Part shown: piece by piece, positions 33,384 to 41,931 of the stretch
Layout: every line of letters starts with the position of its first letter
Position numbering within the stretch: position 1 is the first letter of the stretch
DNA from: Flavobacterium alvei
GTDB taxonomy: Bacteria; Bacteroidota; Bacteroidia; Flavobacteriales; Flavobacteriaceae
Assembly: GCF_002920895.1 (NCBI RefSeq)
Contig: NZ_PQVG01000004.1
Coordinates: 310,001 to 374,000, forward strand
Length of the DNA stretch: 64,000 nt
Direction: 5' to 3'
Position numbers and translations under genes: made by a program
The notes under the pieces: model-generated
What the model was told of the DNA's origin: nothing
Databases searched by the model: none
Seen by the model: only the letters and a program-made list of their open reading frames with translations

Positions 33384-34160
33384 TGCCTTTAGTTTTCTAC
33401 AACAGTTATAAAATCTTCTTTCCATTTTCCACTTTCTTTTCCGTAATAACAATTAATCTGAACTCCTTCTTCGGGAATTTTGATAGTCAATGATATTCTG
33501 TCGTAAAAACGAATAAGGCTTTCAAATTCAATGTAGAATTTTTCTTTGATGTCTTTTTTATCTTTAAAAACGGCTTTTCTTCCGTCAACTTCTATATCTA
33601 CTTTCAACTTGTGATAATTTGCAATGATAAATTCTCTTGTTGTTTGAATGTCAAAATGGTAAAAACATTTTACTTTATTTGAGTTAAAAGCCAAATTCAA
33701 AACTTCTTGCATATCAGAAACCACTTCTTTATTAACAGGTTCTATTTCAGGATAAAGAATGGTGCGGAACTCCATAATTTTATCTCTGTCAGAGTCTAAA
33801 AATTTGCGATAACCATATCCTAATCTAAGATCAATTAATATATCGTCTTTGCTAATTATATACTTTTCATTGATTGTACCAGCGGATTCTTCATCTCCCG
33901 AAATGATTTTGATTGTATCATTAACAATTTTATATTTTCCTTTGGCTGATGTATTACCGAAATGCCCTGAAGATATTCTTTCAAATTTTCCATTCTCTGA
34001 AAAGCGAAATTCCCAAATAGTTTCTGCCCACATTCCAATGAAATTTTTTTCTATGCCTTGTCCAAAAGCCATTTTGCAACTTAAAATCAATGCAATTAAA
34101 AGAAAATATTTTTTCATTTTAGGTTGTTTTTTAACGAGTCGGGGTAAGGTTGCCCATAAC
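33375..34160 (-). mobile_element. Integron-cassette-like unit carrying one gene
   Basis: GTTATGGGC at 33375-33383 and its exact complement GCCCATAAC at 34152-34160 bracket a single leftward gene. The match continues imperfectly (GTTATGGGCnnCCTT). In integron cassettes the first bases of the cassette are complementary to the 5' end of that cassette's own attC, as found here. No integrase gene is in the window, so this would be an attC cluster without integrase. Confidence 0.4.
33389..34117 (-). CDS. Secreted protein of unknown function (cassette gene)
   Basis: The 242-residue protein has a signal peptide (KKYFLLIALILSCKMAFGQG). An N-terminal lipocalin-like or DUF-type beta domain follows (FIGMWAETIWEFRFSENGKFERISSGHFG, KGKYKIVNDTIKI), and the C-terminal half is beta-rich without recognised motifs. 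The frame is open upstream to 34195, but those residues translate the cassette boundary, so ATG 34117 with its signal peptide is the credible start. No function is assigned. Confidence 0.65.
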   Translation of the reverse strand: MKKYFLLIALILSCKMAFGQGIEKNFIGMWAETIWEFRFSENGKFERISSGHFGNTSAKGKYKIVNDTIKIISGDEESAGTINEKYIISKDDILIDLRLGYGYRKFLDSDRDKIMEFRTILYPEIEPVNKEVVSDMQEVLNLAFNSNKVKCFYHFDIQTTREFIIANYHKLKVDIEVDGRKAVFKDKKDIKEKFYIEFESLIRFYDRISLTIKIPEEGVQINCYYGKESGKWKEDFITVVEN

Positions 34161-34315
34161 TTGTATAAAAGCGCTACAAACCTGTGTATATACACCCAAA
34201 ATTGGGTAGATTGGGGAAGGTTTCTTTCGTTCTATAGTTGTATCAAATATATTAATTTTTTCTTACAAATTATCAAATGGACTTTTATAATAAATCCAAA
34301 CTCTCTTAAAACAAA

Positions 34316-34340
34316 AAAACTTCCCTTTTCAGAGAAGTTT
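34316..34340. terminator. Weak hairpin before the reductase gene
   Basis: AACTTC and GAAGTT pair across CCTTTTCAGA. The hairpin is flanked by A-runs on the left and TTTT on the right, and would serve the leftward reductase transcript. Confidence 0.45.
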
Positions 34341-34363
34341 TCGTTTATAATTTAAATCGTTTT

Positions 34364-35416
34364 TTAAACATCATCAAAATCCACCACAATTTCAGCAGAA
34401 GTAGGATGTGCTTGACAACTCAAGATTAAACCTTCGGCAATTTCGCTATCGGAGAGGATGGAGTTTTTCTTCATTTGGGCAGTTCCTGATTTTACTCGAC
34501 AAAGACAACTGCTGCAAATTCCGCCTTGGCAAGAATAAGGAGCATCGATTCCTTGTTTCAGGGCGGCTTCGAGAATGGTTTGTTTTTGCGACATTTCGAA
34601 AGTGGTTTCGTCGTCATCTACCGTAATGGAGATTTTGGTGTGTCCTTCGTGAGCACCGGCATCCACATTTTCGACAGCCGAACTAGTAAACAATTCAAAC
34701 TTAATAGCCGAATCTTGAATGTTGTGTTCCTTCAAAACTTTGGAAACGGTGTTGATCATTTCTTCTGGTCCGCACAAATAGAATTTAGCGAATTCCAGTT
34801 CTTTGTGTTTGTTGTTCAAGACAAAATTCACGACCGATTTATCGATTCGACCAAAAAGTGCTCCATCGGCTTTGGCTTGACTATAGACATAATGCACAAA
34901 CAATCGTCCAGTATATTTCAGTTGTAAATCGTGTAATTCTTGGTGAAAAATAGTTTCTTCTGGCGATTTATTTCCGTAAACTAATACGAAAGAACTTTGT
35001 GGTTCGCTTTTCAATACCGATTTCAAGATAGAAATGGCAGGTGTGATGCCGCTTCCGGCTACAAAAGCTGCGTAGTTTTTTAGGTTGTGAATTTCGGGTT
35101 CGAAAGTGAATTTTCCTTCCGGTTTTGCGACTTCAAGAACGTCGCCCGCTTTTAGTTTGGTATTGGCAAATTGGGAGAAAGCACCATTTTTTACTGCTTT
35201 CACGGCAATTCTCAATTCACCACTTTCAGGCGATGAACAAATAGAATAAGCACGACGAATTTCTTGTCCGTCCAGCGTCAATCTTAAGTTAACATATTGA
35301 CCCGCAACGAAAGTATAATGCGATTTGAATTCTTCGGGCACATTAAAAAGTATGGAAACGGCGTCTTTGGTTTCGCGTTTTACTTCTTTTATAATGAGTT
35401 TTTTAAATAAAGGCAT
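34364..35416 (-). CDS. Ferredoxin-NADP reductase family protein with 2Fe-2S domain (PaaE-like)
   Basis: The 350-residue protein has an FAD domain (VNLRLTLDGQEIRRAYSICSSP, about 41-62), an NAD(P) domain (AAFVAGSGITPAISILKSVL; KFYLCGPEEMINTV) and a C-terminal plant-type 2Fe-2S domain with PYSCQGGICSSCLCR and LSCQAHP ligands. The arrangement equals PaaE, the reductase of phenylacetyl-CoA epoxidase, but no paaABCD genes are adjacent, so the electron acceptor is open. ATG 35416 is chosen because an upstream ATG (35434) would lie inside the -7 box at 35432-35439. Confidence 0.85.
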   Translation of the reverse strand: MPLFKKLIIKEVKRETKDAVSILFNVPEEFKSHYTFVAGQYVNLRLTLDGQEIRRAYSICSSPESGELRIAVKAVKNGAFSQFANTKLKAGDVLEVAKPEGKFTFEPEIHNLKNYAAFVAGSGITPAISILKSVLKSEPQSSFVLVYGNKSPEETIFHQELHDLQLKYTGRLFVHYVYSQAKADGALFGRIDKSVVNFVLNNKHKELEFAKFYLCGPEEMINTVSKVLKEHNIQDSAIKFELFTSSAVENVDAGAHEGHTKISITVDDDETTFEMSQKQTILEAALKQGIDAPYSCQGGICSSCLCRVKSGTAQMKKNSILSDSEIAEGLILSCQAHPTSAEIVVDFDDV

Positions 35417-35431
35417 TGGAATATTTTTTTG

Positions 35432-35439
35432 CAAATATA
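35432..35439 (-). promoter_or_regulatory. -7 promoter element of the reductase gene
   Basis: The minus strand reads TATATTTG (TAnnTTTG), 15 bases before ATG 35416. It decides the start codon, since the ATG at 35434 would overlap it. Confidence 0.5.
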
Positions 35440-35496
35440 GTAAACTGCTAAGGTTTCATAAAATCAATCTAGTTTTAATTAATTACATTGAATACT

Positions 35497-35530
35497 GTAG
35501 TGGAGATGCTTCGTTCCTCAGCATGACAAA
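35497..35530 (+). repeat. Dispersed hairpin repeat, copy 1
   Basis: This copy reads GAGATGCTTCGTTCCTCAGC followed by ATGACAAA. ATGCT and AGCAT can pair over a 9-base loop. Near-identical copies lie at 35652-35684 (opposite strand) and 36035-36066. Confidence 0.8.
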
Positions 35531-35651
35531 ATTAAGAAAAAAAATTAGTTAGGGGAAAACATATAAAACTCAACATAATCTGAAACATTTTCTTATTTTT
35601 ATGGTTAATTAAACCACTAATAGGGAATAGTATCAATCAACAATACAGCAC

Positions 35652-35684
35652 TAATTTGTCATGCTGAGGAACGAAGCATCTCTA
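35652..35684 (-). repeat. Dispersed hairpin repeat, copy 2 (inverted)
   Basis: This is the inverted copy of the 35497 repeat, identical over about 28 bases. It lies 33 bases upstream of the GIY-YIG gene. Confidence 0.8.
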
Positions 35685-35717
35685 CATAACTGATAAATCA
35701 ACTTTTAATTAAATTAA

Positions 35718-36029
35718 ATGATAGAGTTTCAAGAAGGATATCATACGTATTATGTTTATATTTTAACAAATAAAGCTAAAACCGTTTTGTACACTGGTGT
35801 AACAAATAATTTAAAAAACAGGCTTCAACAGCATAAAGATTCCTTAAATCCAAACTCATTTACAGCCAAATATAATGTTCATTTTTTGTTATATTTTGAA
35901 AAATTTACTTGGATACAACTGGCAATAGCTAGAGAAAAAGAAATTAAAGGATGGAAAAAAGACAAGAAGATCATATTGATAAAAACAATCAATCCCGAGT
36001 TAAATTTCCTTAATAACTTGTTTGAATAA
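35718..36029 (+). CDS. GIY-YIG nuclease-family protein
   Basis: The 103-residue single-domain protein has the two defining strands as YYVYILTN (11-18) and LYTGVTNNLKNRLQQHK (about 26-42), then AREKEIKGWKKDKK with the conserved metal-binding Glu near 73. Residues NPEL-NFLN close the fold. Small stand-alone GIY-YIG proteins of this UPF0213-like class are predicted DNA nucleases with unknown targets. It is bracketed by three copies of the same hairpin repeat, one of them starting 5 bases after its stop codon, which suggests that gene and repeat form a unit. Confidence 0.85.
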   Translation: MIEFQEGYHTYYVYILTNKAKTVLYTGVTNNLKNRLQQHKDSLNPNSFTAKYNVHFLLYFEKFTWIQLAIAREKEIKGWKKDKKIILIKTINPELNFLNNLFE

Positions 36030-36034
36030 TAAAA

Positions 36035-36066
36035 TGGAGATGCTTCGTTCCTCAGCAGGACAAATA
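36035..36066 (+). repeat. Dispersed hairpin repeat, copy 3
   Basis: This copy matches the 35497 repeat except that AGCATGAC has become AGCAGGAC, which breaks one stem pair. It follows the GIY-YIG stop codon at once. Confidence 0.8.
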
Positions 36067-36178
36067 AATGAGTGAACTTAAAGCTTGTTTATTTGGAGTC
36101 ATTTTTTATAAATGTCAAATGTTATTTTGTAACAATTATTTACATTTATCTACTCATACAAAATCAAACGATACAATT

Positions 36179-37648
36179 ATGATTCGAAAATTCCTTTATC
36201 TCGAATGGAAGGCTTTTACGAGGTCGGCTTCCTTTGGAACCAATTTGGCTGTAAAAATACTGGTGGGTTTTTTAGCGGTCTATTTCACTTTAGTCTTTTT
36301 AGCAATAGGTATTGGTGCGTTTTACATTCTCAAGGAATTAAAACTCGACCCGATAGTCACCATCAATAAATTTATGATTTATTATTTGTTGGTTGATTTA
36401 ATCATTCGATTGTTGTTGCAGAAAATTCCGGTGATGAACATTCGTCCACTTCTGGTTTTACCCATCAAAAAACCGATCATCGTTCATTTTTCATTGGGGA
36501 AAACGGTTTTGTCTTTCTTCAATTTTGTTCATGCTTTTTTCTTTCTTCCTTTTAGCATTGTTTTGATATACAACGGATATGATGTTTTGTCCGTGATTCT
36601 TTGGCATACGGCAATGGTTTCCTTGATTTACATCAACAATTTTGTCAATATTCTATTGAGCAATAAGGACAATTTGTTGGCTGTTTTTATTGGAATTGTC
36701 GCTACTTTGGGTGGTTTGCAATACTATGGGTTTTTTGACATCACGAGTTATACGAGTCCTTTTTTTGATGCACTTTTCAACACCTATTGGGCTTTTGCTA
36801 TTCCTGAGATTGGTTTGATAGGGTTGTATTATGTTACATTCCATTATTTCAAAAGTAATTTGTATTTGGATGCGGGACTTTCGAGCAAACACGACATTGC
36901 CAAAACAGAAGATTTGACTTGGTTGAATCAATTTGGCACCATTGGAACATTCCTGAAAAACGACATCAAATTGATTAAAAGAAACAAACGATCCAAAACT
37001 ACTGTAGGAATGAGTGTGATGTTCCTTTTTTATGGTTTGCTTTTTTTTACGAACGGAATTGAAGCTTACAACAATCCGACGATGCATATTTTTGCCGGAA
37101 TATTTGTTTCTGGAGGATTTTTAATCACTTTCGGACAATTTGTACCGAGTTGGGACAGCGCTTATTACCAATTAATGATGACCCAAAACATTCCTTACAA
37201 AGGCTATTTGAGTTCTAAATGGTGGTTGATGGTGATTGCTACGATTGTAACAACCATTATTGCCTCGTTCTATCTTTATTTCGGATGGCAGGTTTATATG
37301 ACCATTGTTGTGGGAGCGATTTACAACATTGGAGTTAATTCTCATTTGGTTTTGCTTGGTGGCGCATTCACCAAAACGCCCATAGATTTAGATTCTGGAA
37401 AAGGAGCTTTTGGCGATAAAAAAGCGTTCAATATAAAAACGATGTTGATATCGATTCCGCAATTGGCTTTGCCTGTTTTAGTGTATTGGATAGGTGCTAA
37501 ATTAGCGAACGCCAATGTTGGATTAGCATTGATAGCTTTGTTAGGAATTATTGGCTTTGCCTTTAAAAACAAAGCTTTCTCTATGATTGAAAAAATATAC
37601 AAAACAGAAAAATACGCCACCATAGCTTCATACAAACAAAAATCGTAA
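36179..37648 (+). CDS. ABC-type exporter permease (probably DUF5687)
   Basis: The 489-residue protein has about twelve membrane helices and begins MIRKFLYLEWKAFTRSASFG, the usual start of this Bacteroidota permease family. No substrate-binding feature is seen. An open frame continues upstream to 36068, but that stretch runs into the dispersed repeat, so ATG 36179 is chosen. The ATP-binding partner follows 73 bases downstream. Together they resemble ABC-2-like exporters; the cargo is unknown. Confidence 0.75.
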   Translation: MIRKFLYLEWKAFTRSASFGTNLAVKILVGFLAVYFTLVFLAIGIGAFYILKELKLDPIVTINKFMIYYLLVDLIIRLLLQKIPVMNIRPLLVLPIKKPIIVHFSLGKTVLSFFNFVHAFFFLPFSIVLIYNGYDVLSVILWHTAMVSLIYINNFVNILLSNKDNLLAVFIGIVATLGGLQYYGFFDITSYTSPFFDALFNTYWAFAIPEIGLIGLYYVTFHYFKSNLYLDAGLSSKHDIAKTEDLTWLNQFGTIGTFLKNDIKLIKRNKRSKTTVGMSVMFLFYGLLFFTNGIEAYNNPTMHIFAGIFVSGGFLITFGQFVPSWDSAYYQLMMTQNIPYKGYLSSKWWLMVIATIVTTIIASFYLYFGWQVYMTIVVGAIYNIGVNSHLVLLGGAFTKTPIDLDSGKGAFGDKKAFNIKTMLISIPQLALPVLVYWIGAKLANANVGLALIALLGIIGFAFKNKAFSMIEKIYKTEKYATIASYKQKS

Positions 37649-37652
37649 TTCC

Positions 37653-37681
37653 GTACAGACGTTGCATGGCAACGTCTGTAC
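37653..37681. repeat. 29-bp perfect palindrome between permease and ATPase genes
   Basis: GTACAGACGTTGC and GCAACGTCTGTAC form a 13-bp stem with an ATG loop. This is a REP-like element of a kind common between genes of Bacteroidota. It lies 41 bases ahead of the ATPase gene and may stabilise the upstream mRNA. Confidence 0.8.
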
Positions 37682-37721
37682 ACATTGCAATGTTTTTACG
37701 GACAAAAAAACAAAACAAAAA

Positions 37722-38417
37722 ATGATAAACGTACAAAACCTTTCAAAAACCTACAACGGAACAACCGTATTAAAAATAGACAGTTTAACAATTCCAAAAG
37801 GACAAAGTTTTGGTCTTGTGGGCAATAACGGAGCCGGAAAAACGACTTTTTTCAGTCTAATATTGGATTTAATCCAACCGTCAACGGGACATATTATAAA
37901 CAATGATGTTCAAGTAAATACTAGTGAAAACTGGAAACCCTTCACCGCTTCTTTTCTTGACGAAAGCTTCTTGATTGGCTATCTCACGCCCGAAGAATAT
38001 TTCTATTTTATTGGCGATTTACGAGGTCAAAACAAAGCCGATGTGGATGCTTTATTAACTAAACACGAAGAATTTTTTAATGGTGAAATCTTGAAAAACA
38101 AAAAATATTTAAGAGATTTATCTAAAGGAAATCAGAAGAAAGTGGGAATTATTGCTACACTAATTGGCAATCCCGAAGTTGTGATTCTCGATGAACCTTT
38201 CGCCAATTTAGATCCTACAACGGTTATCCGATTGAAAAAAATAATCAAAGAATTGGCTGAAAATCCAGATGTTACCGTATTGGTTTCGAGTCACGATTTG
38301 CTTCACACGGTTGAGGTTTGCGACAGAATTGTTGCACTAAACAAAGGCGAAGTAGTAAAAGACATTCAAACATCGGCAGAAACCTTGCAAGAATTGGAAA
38401 CGTTTTTTGCGGTTTAA
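37722..38417 (+). CDS. ABC transporter ATP-binding protein
   Basis: The 231-residue ATPase has Walker A GNNGAGKTT (about 36-44), signature LSKGNQKKVG, Walker B VVILDEPFANLDP and the H-loop SSHDLLH. It powers the permease encoded just upstream. An in-frame upstream ATG at 37662 lies inside the palindrome loop and would add 20 unusual residues (MHGNVCTHCN...), so ATG 37722 is preferred. The class is the short CcmA/DrrA-like exporter ATPase. Confidence 0.88.
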   Translation: MINVQNLSKTYNGTTVLKIDSLTIPKGQSFGLVGNNGAGKTTFFSLILDLIQPSTGHIINNDVQVNTSENWKPFTASFLDESFLIGYLTPEEYFYFIGDLRGQNKADVDALLTKHEEFFNGEILKNKKYLRDLSKGNQKKVGIIATLIGNPEVVILDEPFANLDPTTVIRLKKIIKELAENPDVTVLVSSHDLLHTVEVCDRIVALNKGEVVKDIQTSAETLQELETFFAV

Positions 38418-38485
38418 ATTTCCATATTTCAAAAAGAAACGTATTTTTACCAGTCATTATACTAAAATGCGCTTTTAAAAGTTAA

Positions 38486-41314
38486 ATGATAAACTGTTTC
38501 CCATTGAAAACCAAGATATTTAAACCCATTTTCTTTCTATTATTTCTAATTTTTCTGGTAGCTTGTTCTACCAAGAAAGACACTTTTTTAGCCAGAAACT
38601 CCCACGCTTTAAGTACCAGAGACAACATTTTGTATAACGGTCAAATAGCTTTGAATAAAGGAGTTGAAGGTATAAAAAGTAGTAATCAAGATAATTTTTG
38701 GAAGCGATTGCCCATCGAAAGAATGCAATTAAAGGATGAAGGTGCTCCACAAGGAAGTTCCAAAAACGCCGATTTCGAAGCTGCAGAAGCCAAAGCTACA
38801 AAAGCCATTCAAAAACATTCGATGGTCATTGATGGTCAAGAAAAAAACTACCAAATAGATGAAGCTTATTTGCTTTTAGGAAAAGCACGTTATTATGACC
38901 AACGTTTTTTTCCTGCATTGGAAGCCTTCAATTTTATACTTTATAAATATCCTACAAGTAGTAATATCAATCAGGCCAAAATCTGGCGTGAAAAAACCAA
39001 TATGCGTTTAGGAAACGATGCTCAGGTTATAAAAAATATCTCAAAACTTTTAAAAGAGAAGAAGCTAAAATCACAAGTTGTAGCCGATGCTAATGCGCTT
39101 TTGTCTGAATCGTTTTTGAATTTAGAAGAGAAAGACAGTGCCATCGCTAAACTAAAAATTGCCGAAAAAAACACCAAAATTAACGCCGAAAAAGCACGCT
39201 ATCGCTTTATTCTTGGACAATTGTATCAAGAATTGGGAGTTCGCGACACAGCCTTGATTTATTATCAAGCTGTTATCGATATGAATAGAAAAGTAGATAG
39301 AGAATATCTTATTCAGGCTTATGCCAAAAGAGCACAGTTATTCGATTTTGAAAATGGTGACAAAGAATCTTTTGTAAAAACCTATAACAAACTCGTTGCC
39401 GACAGAGAGAATCGTCCGTTTTTAGGAACTATTTATTATGAAATGGGCGTTTTTTATGACAAAAAAAACGATCAGGATTTGGCCAAAGAATTTTATAATG
39501 CATCCTTAAAAACAAAGTCGCCAGACAATTATTTATTGGCTTCCAATTATAGGAATATCGGGGATATGCACTTTAAAAACACCGATTATTACACAGCAGC
39601 TAAGTATTATGACAGTACTTTAGTAAAATTGGATGTTAAAACAAGAGAATACATTCACATCAAAAAAGTGCGAAAAGATTTAGATGAAGTTATTGAATTT
39701 GAATCGATTGCAAAAACAAACGACAGCATTTTGAATGTGGTTGCGATGACCGATGCCAATAGAATTTCATACTATGAAGAGTATATTGGTAAATTAAAAA
39801 AAGCAGATGAAGCTAAAAAACTTTTAGAAGAAAAGGAAAAAGAAAGGCAAAAAAATATTGATAGAAATAATATTTCTTCTGAAGATGATCCTGCTACAGG
39901 AGTTCTACAAGGCGGAAAAGCGCCTCAAAAAAAATCACTTGTACCACCAACAATGGCTGGTGTTTCATCGAATGATGCTTCCAATGTTTTCTATTTTTAT
40001 AATCCGTCAACGGTAGCTTTTGGAAAGATAGAATTCAAGAAAAAATGGGGAAATAGACCTCTATCAGGAAATTGGAGAATGCCAACTACTAAAACTGATG
40101 CCACTACAGACGATAGTAATAACGGCGGAACAACAACCCCAGAAACCCAAGTTGCCGAAACCGAAATGCCTCAATACGCAACCGCATTTTATATCGGAAT
40201 GCTTCCTAATTCGCAAAAAGAAATTGACAGCATTGCTAAAGAAAGAAACTTTGCATACTATCAACTGGGTGTGATTTACAAAGAAAAATTCAAGGAATAT
40301 AAATTGGCTAGCAATAAATTGGAGCAATTGTTAAAGCAAAATCCCGAAGAAAAGTTAGTATTGCCTACAATGTATAATTTATATAAAATATATCAAATTA
40401 CCGATGCTGCCAAGGCTGAGGATATGAAAAATAGAATTTCTAGCCAATATCCAGATTCTCGATATGCACAAATTATTAATAACAAAAATCCTAATACAGT
40501 AACCGAATCAGAAACTGCAGAAGCTGAATATGGAAAATGGTATCAATTATATCAGGAAGAACAATTTGTAGTAATACTCGAAAAAATAGATGGTATTATT
40601 ATACAATATTATGGCAGTGAAATTGTACCAAAATTTGAATTATTAAAAGCAAACACCATCGGGAAACTTAGAGGTTTAGATGCTTATAAAAAAGCAATGC
40701 AGTTCGTAGCTGATAATTATTCAACTAGCGAAGAAGGCAAGAACGCTAAAGAAATTCTAACGACTCAAATTCCGTTGTTAGAAAAAATGAATTTTACTAA
40801 AACCGAATCTAAAAACTGGAAAGTGCTTTACAAAGTGGGCAAAATAGAGGATAAAGCAACAAAAGCACTTGAAGACAAAATTAAAAAATTCATAGCAAGC
40901 GAAAATTTGACAAGACTTAACTATACGTTTGATATTTATACCGAAAAAGAAAATTTCATAACCCTTCAAGGAATAAAATCAGAAGCATATGCTCATAATA
41001 TTGCCGATATTATGAAGGTTGACAAAAAATATAAAATTACAGAACCAGCTATAGTAATTTCAAGCGACAATTATCAAGTAGTTCAAATCAAGAAAAATTT
41101 AGACGAATATTTGTCTCCACCAAAAACGACTGTTGTTCCTACTCAGTCAGTTGCTCCAACACCAGCAGCTCAACAACCACCAGTAAATAATTCTAAAACA
41201 CCTGATCAAGCAGCGCCACCTGCAAGCAAATCTGCTAGAACAAGACCTCCAGGAGGCGTGCCAAATAGTAGTGGCAATGACAAACCCAATGCAACATCAT
41301 CGCCTAAACAGTAA
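38486..41314 (+). CDS. sprE: Type IX secretion lipoprotein SprE / PorW
   Basis: The 942-residue lipoprotein has a lipobox (FLVAC, Cys28) and multiple tetratricopeptide-type helical repeats (about 120-420 and 580-760). A Pro/Gln/Thr-rich low-complexity tail follows from about 885. The start of the mature protein (STKKDTFLARNSHALSTRDNILYNGQIALNKGV) is typical of SprE, needed for gliding and type IX secretion in Flavobacterium. It should act in the periplasm in assembling the secretion machine used by the two secreted proteins in this window. Confidence 0.85.
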   Translation: MINCFPLKTKIFKPIFFLLFLIFLVACSTKKDTFLARNSHALSTRDNILYNGQIALNKGVEGIKSSNQDNFWKRLPIERMQLKDEGAPQGSSKNADFEAAEAKATKAIQKHSMVIDGQEKNYQIDEAYLLLGKARYYDQRFFPALEAFNFILYKYPTSSNINQAKIWREKTNMRLGNDAQVIKNISKLLKEKKLKSQVVADANALLSESFLNLEEKDSAIAKLKIAEKNTKINAEKARYRFILGQLYQELGVRDTALIYYQAVIDMNRKVDREYLIQAYAKRAQLFDFENGDKESFVKTYNKLVADRENRPFLGTIYYEMGVFYDKKNDQDLAKEFYNASLKTKSPDNYLLASNYRNIGDMHFKNTDYYTAAKYYDSTLVKLDVKTREYIHIKKVRKDLDEVIEFESIAKTNDSILNVVAMTDANRISYYEEYIGKLKKADEAKKLLEEKEKERQKNIDRNNISSEDDPATGVLQGGKAPQKKSLVPPTMAGVSSNDASNVFYFYNPSTVAFGKIEFKKKWGNRPLSGNWRMPTTKTDATTDDSNNGGTTTPETQVAETEMPQYATAFYIGMLPNSQKEIDSIAKERNFAYYQLGVIYKEKFKEYKLASNKLEQLLKQNPEEKLVLPTMYNLYKIYQITDAAKAEDMKNRISSQYPDSRYAQIINNKNPNTVTESETAEAEYGKWYQLYQEEQFVVILEKIDGIIIQYYGSEIVPKFELLKANTIGKLRGLDAYKKAMQFVADNYSTSEEGKNAKEILTTQIPLLEKMNFTKTESKNWKVLYKVGKIEDKATKALEDKIKKFIASENLTRLNYTFDIYTEKENFITLQGIKSEAYAHNIADIMKVDKKYKITEPAIVISSDNYQVVQIKKNLDEYLSPPKTTVVPTQSVAPTPAAQQPPVNNSKTPDQAAPPASKSARTRPPGGVPNSSGNDKPNATSSPKQ

Positions 41315-41317
41315 ATT

Positions 41318-41728
41318 ATGTTTGAAAAAAAATCAAAATCATACACCGAATTTCTGGGGAAAACGAATCGAATTGTTGAAGGAACAATTCTAAAAGGAGA
41401 TATTATTTCTAATGCCGATTTTAGATTAGATGGAGAACTTACAGGGAATTTTCAAACCAAAGGAAAAATTGTGATAGGCCCAGCAGGAAGTGTAACCGGT
41501 GATATTATTTGCAAAAACGCTGATATTGAGGGCAAATTTAAAGGCAAAATTCAAGTGGTAGAAATATTGAACGTGAAAAATAAAGCTAGTATTTACGGCG
41601 AAGTAATTTGCGGAAAATTATCAGTAGAACCAGGCGCCGATTTTAGTGCTTCTTGTATCATGAAAACCAATTCCAAAAACACGATTGCAAATGACGGACA
41701 ACCCCAACCCGAAGAAGCAAACCAATAA
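41318..41728 (+). CDS. Bactofilin (polymer-forming cytoskeletal protein)
   Basis: The 136-residue protein has a central beta-helix of short repeats (RIVEGTILKGDIISNADFRLDGELTGNFQTKGKIVIGPAGSVTGDIICKNADIEGKFKGKI), the bactofilin fold that self-assembles into filaments without nucleotide. Short polar termini flank it. It starts 3 bases after sprE and its 3' end overlaps the atpZ gene in another frame, so it is part of the sprE-atp transcription block. Confidence 0.9.
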   Translation: MFEKKSKSYTEFLGKTNRIVEGTILKGDIISNADFRLDGELTGNFQTKGKIVIGPAGSVTGDIICKNADIEGKFKGKIQVVEILNVKNKASIYGEVICGKLSVEPGADFSASCIMKTNSKNTIANDGQPQPEEANQ

Positions 41729-41924
41729 TAAATGGTTGGCACTCATTAACATTCCTATTCAAATGGGAGCAATCATTTTTTTGTTCGCCTATTTTGGAAA
41801 TTGGTTGGACGAGAAATACCCCAATTCACATACTATATTTGTCAAAATCCTAACACTAGTTGGGGTTGCCATAGCTTTTTACAACATCAATAGGCAACTG
41901 AAAGACATTAATAAATCTTCATAA
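41685..41924 (+). CDS. atpZ: AtpZ/AtpI family protein
   Basis: The 79-residue membrane protein has two helices (about 18-38 and 51-70) joined by a loop with NWLDEKYPNSHTIFV, the pattern of AtpZ/AtpI proteins that precede atpB. These assist assembly of the c-ring or Mg uptake for ATP synthase. The start may be ATG 41685 or ATG 41691; either overlaps the bactofilin gene by about 40 bases. Confidence 0.85.
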   Translation: MQMTDNPNPKKQTNNKWLALINIPIQMGAIIFLFAYFGNWLDEKYPNSHTIFVKILTLVGVAIAFYNINRQLKDINKSS

Positions 41925-41931
41925 AATAGTG

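Noticed and set aside
34179-34203. Adjacent palindromes GTGTATATACAC and ACCCAAAATTGGGT as operators of the cassette gene
   Set aside because: They are AT-rich short palindromes expected by chance, and lie upstream of a presumed cassette border, not next to the start codon.
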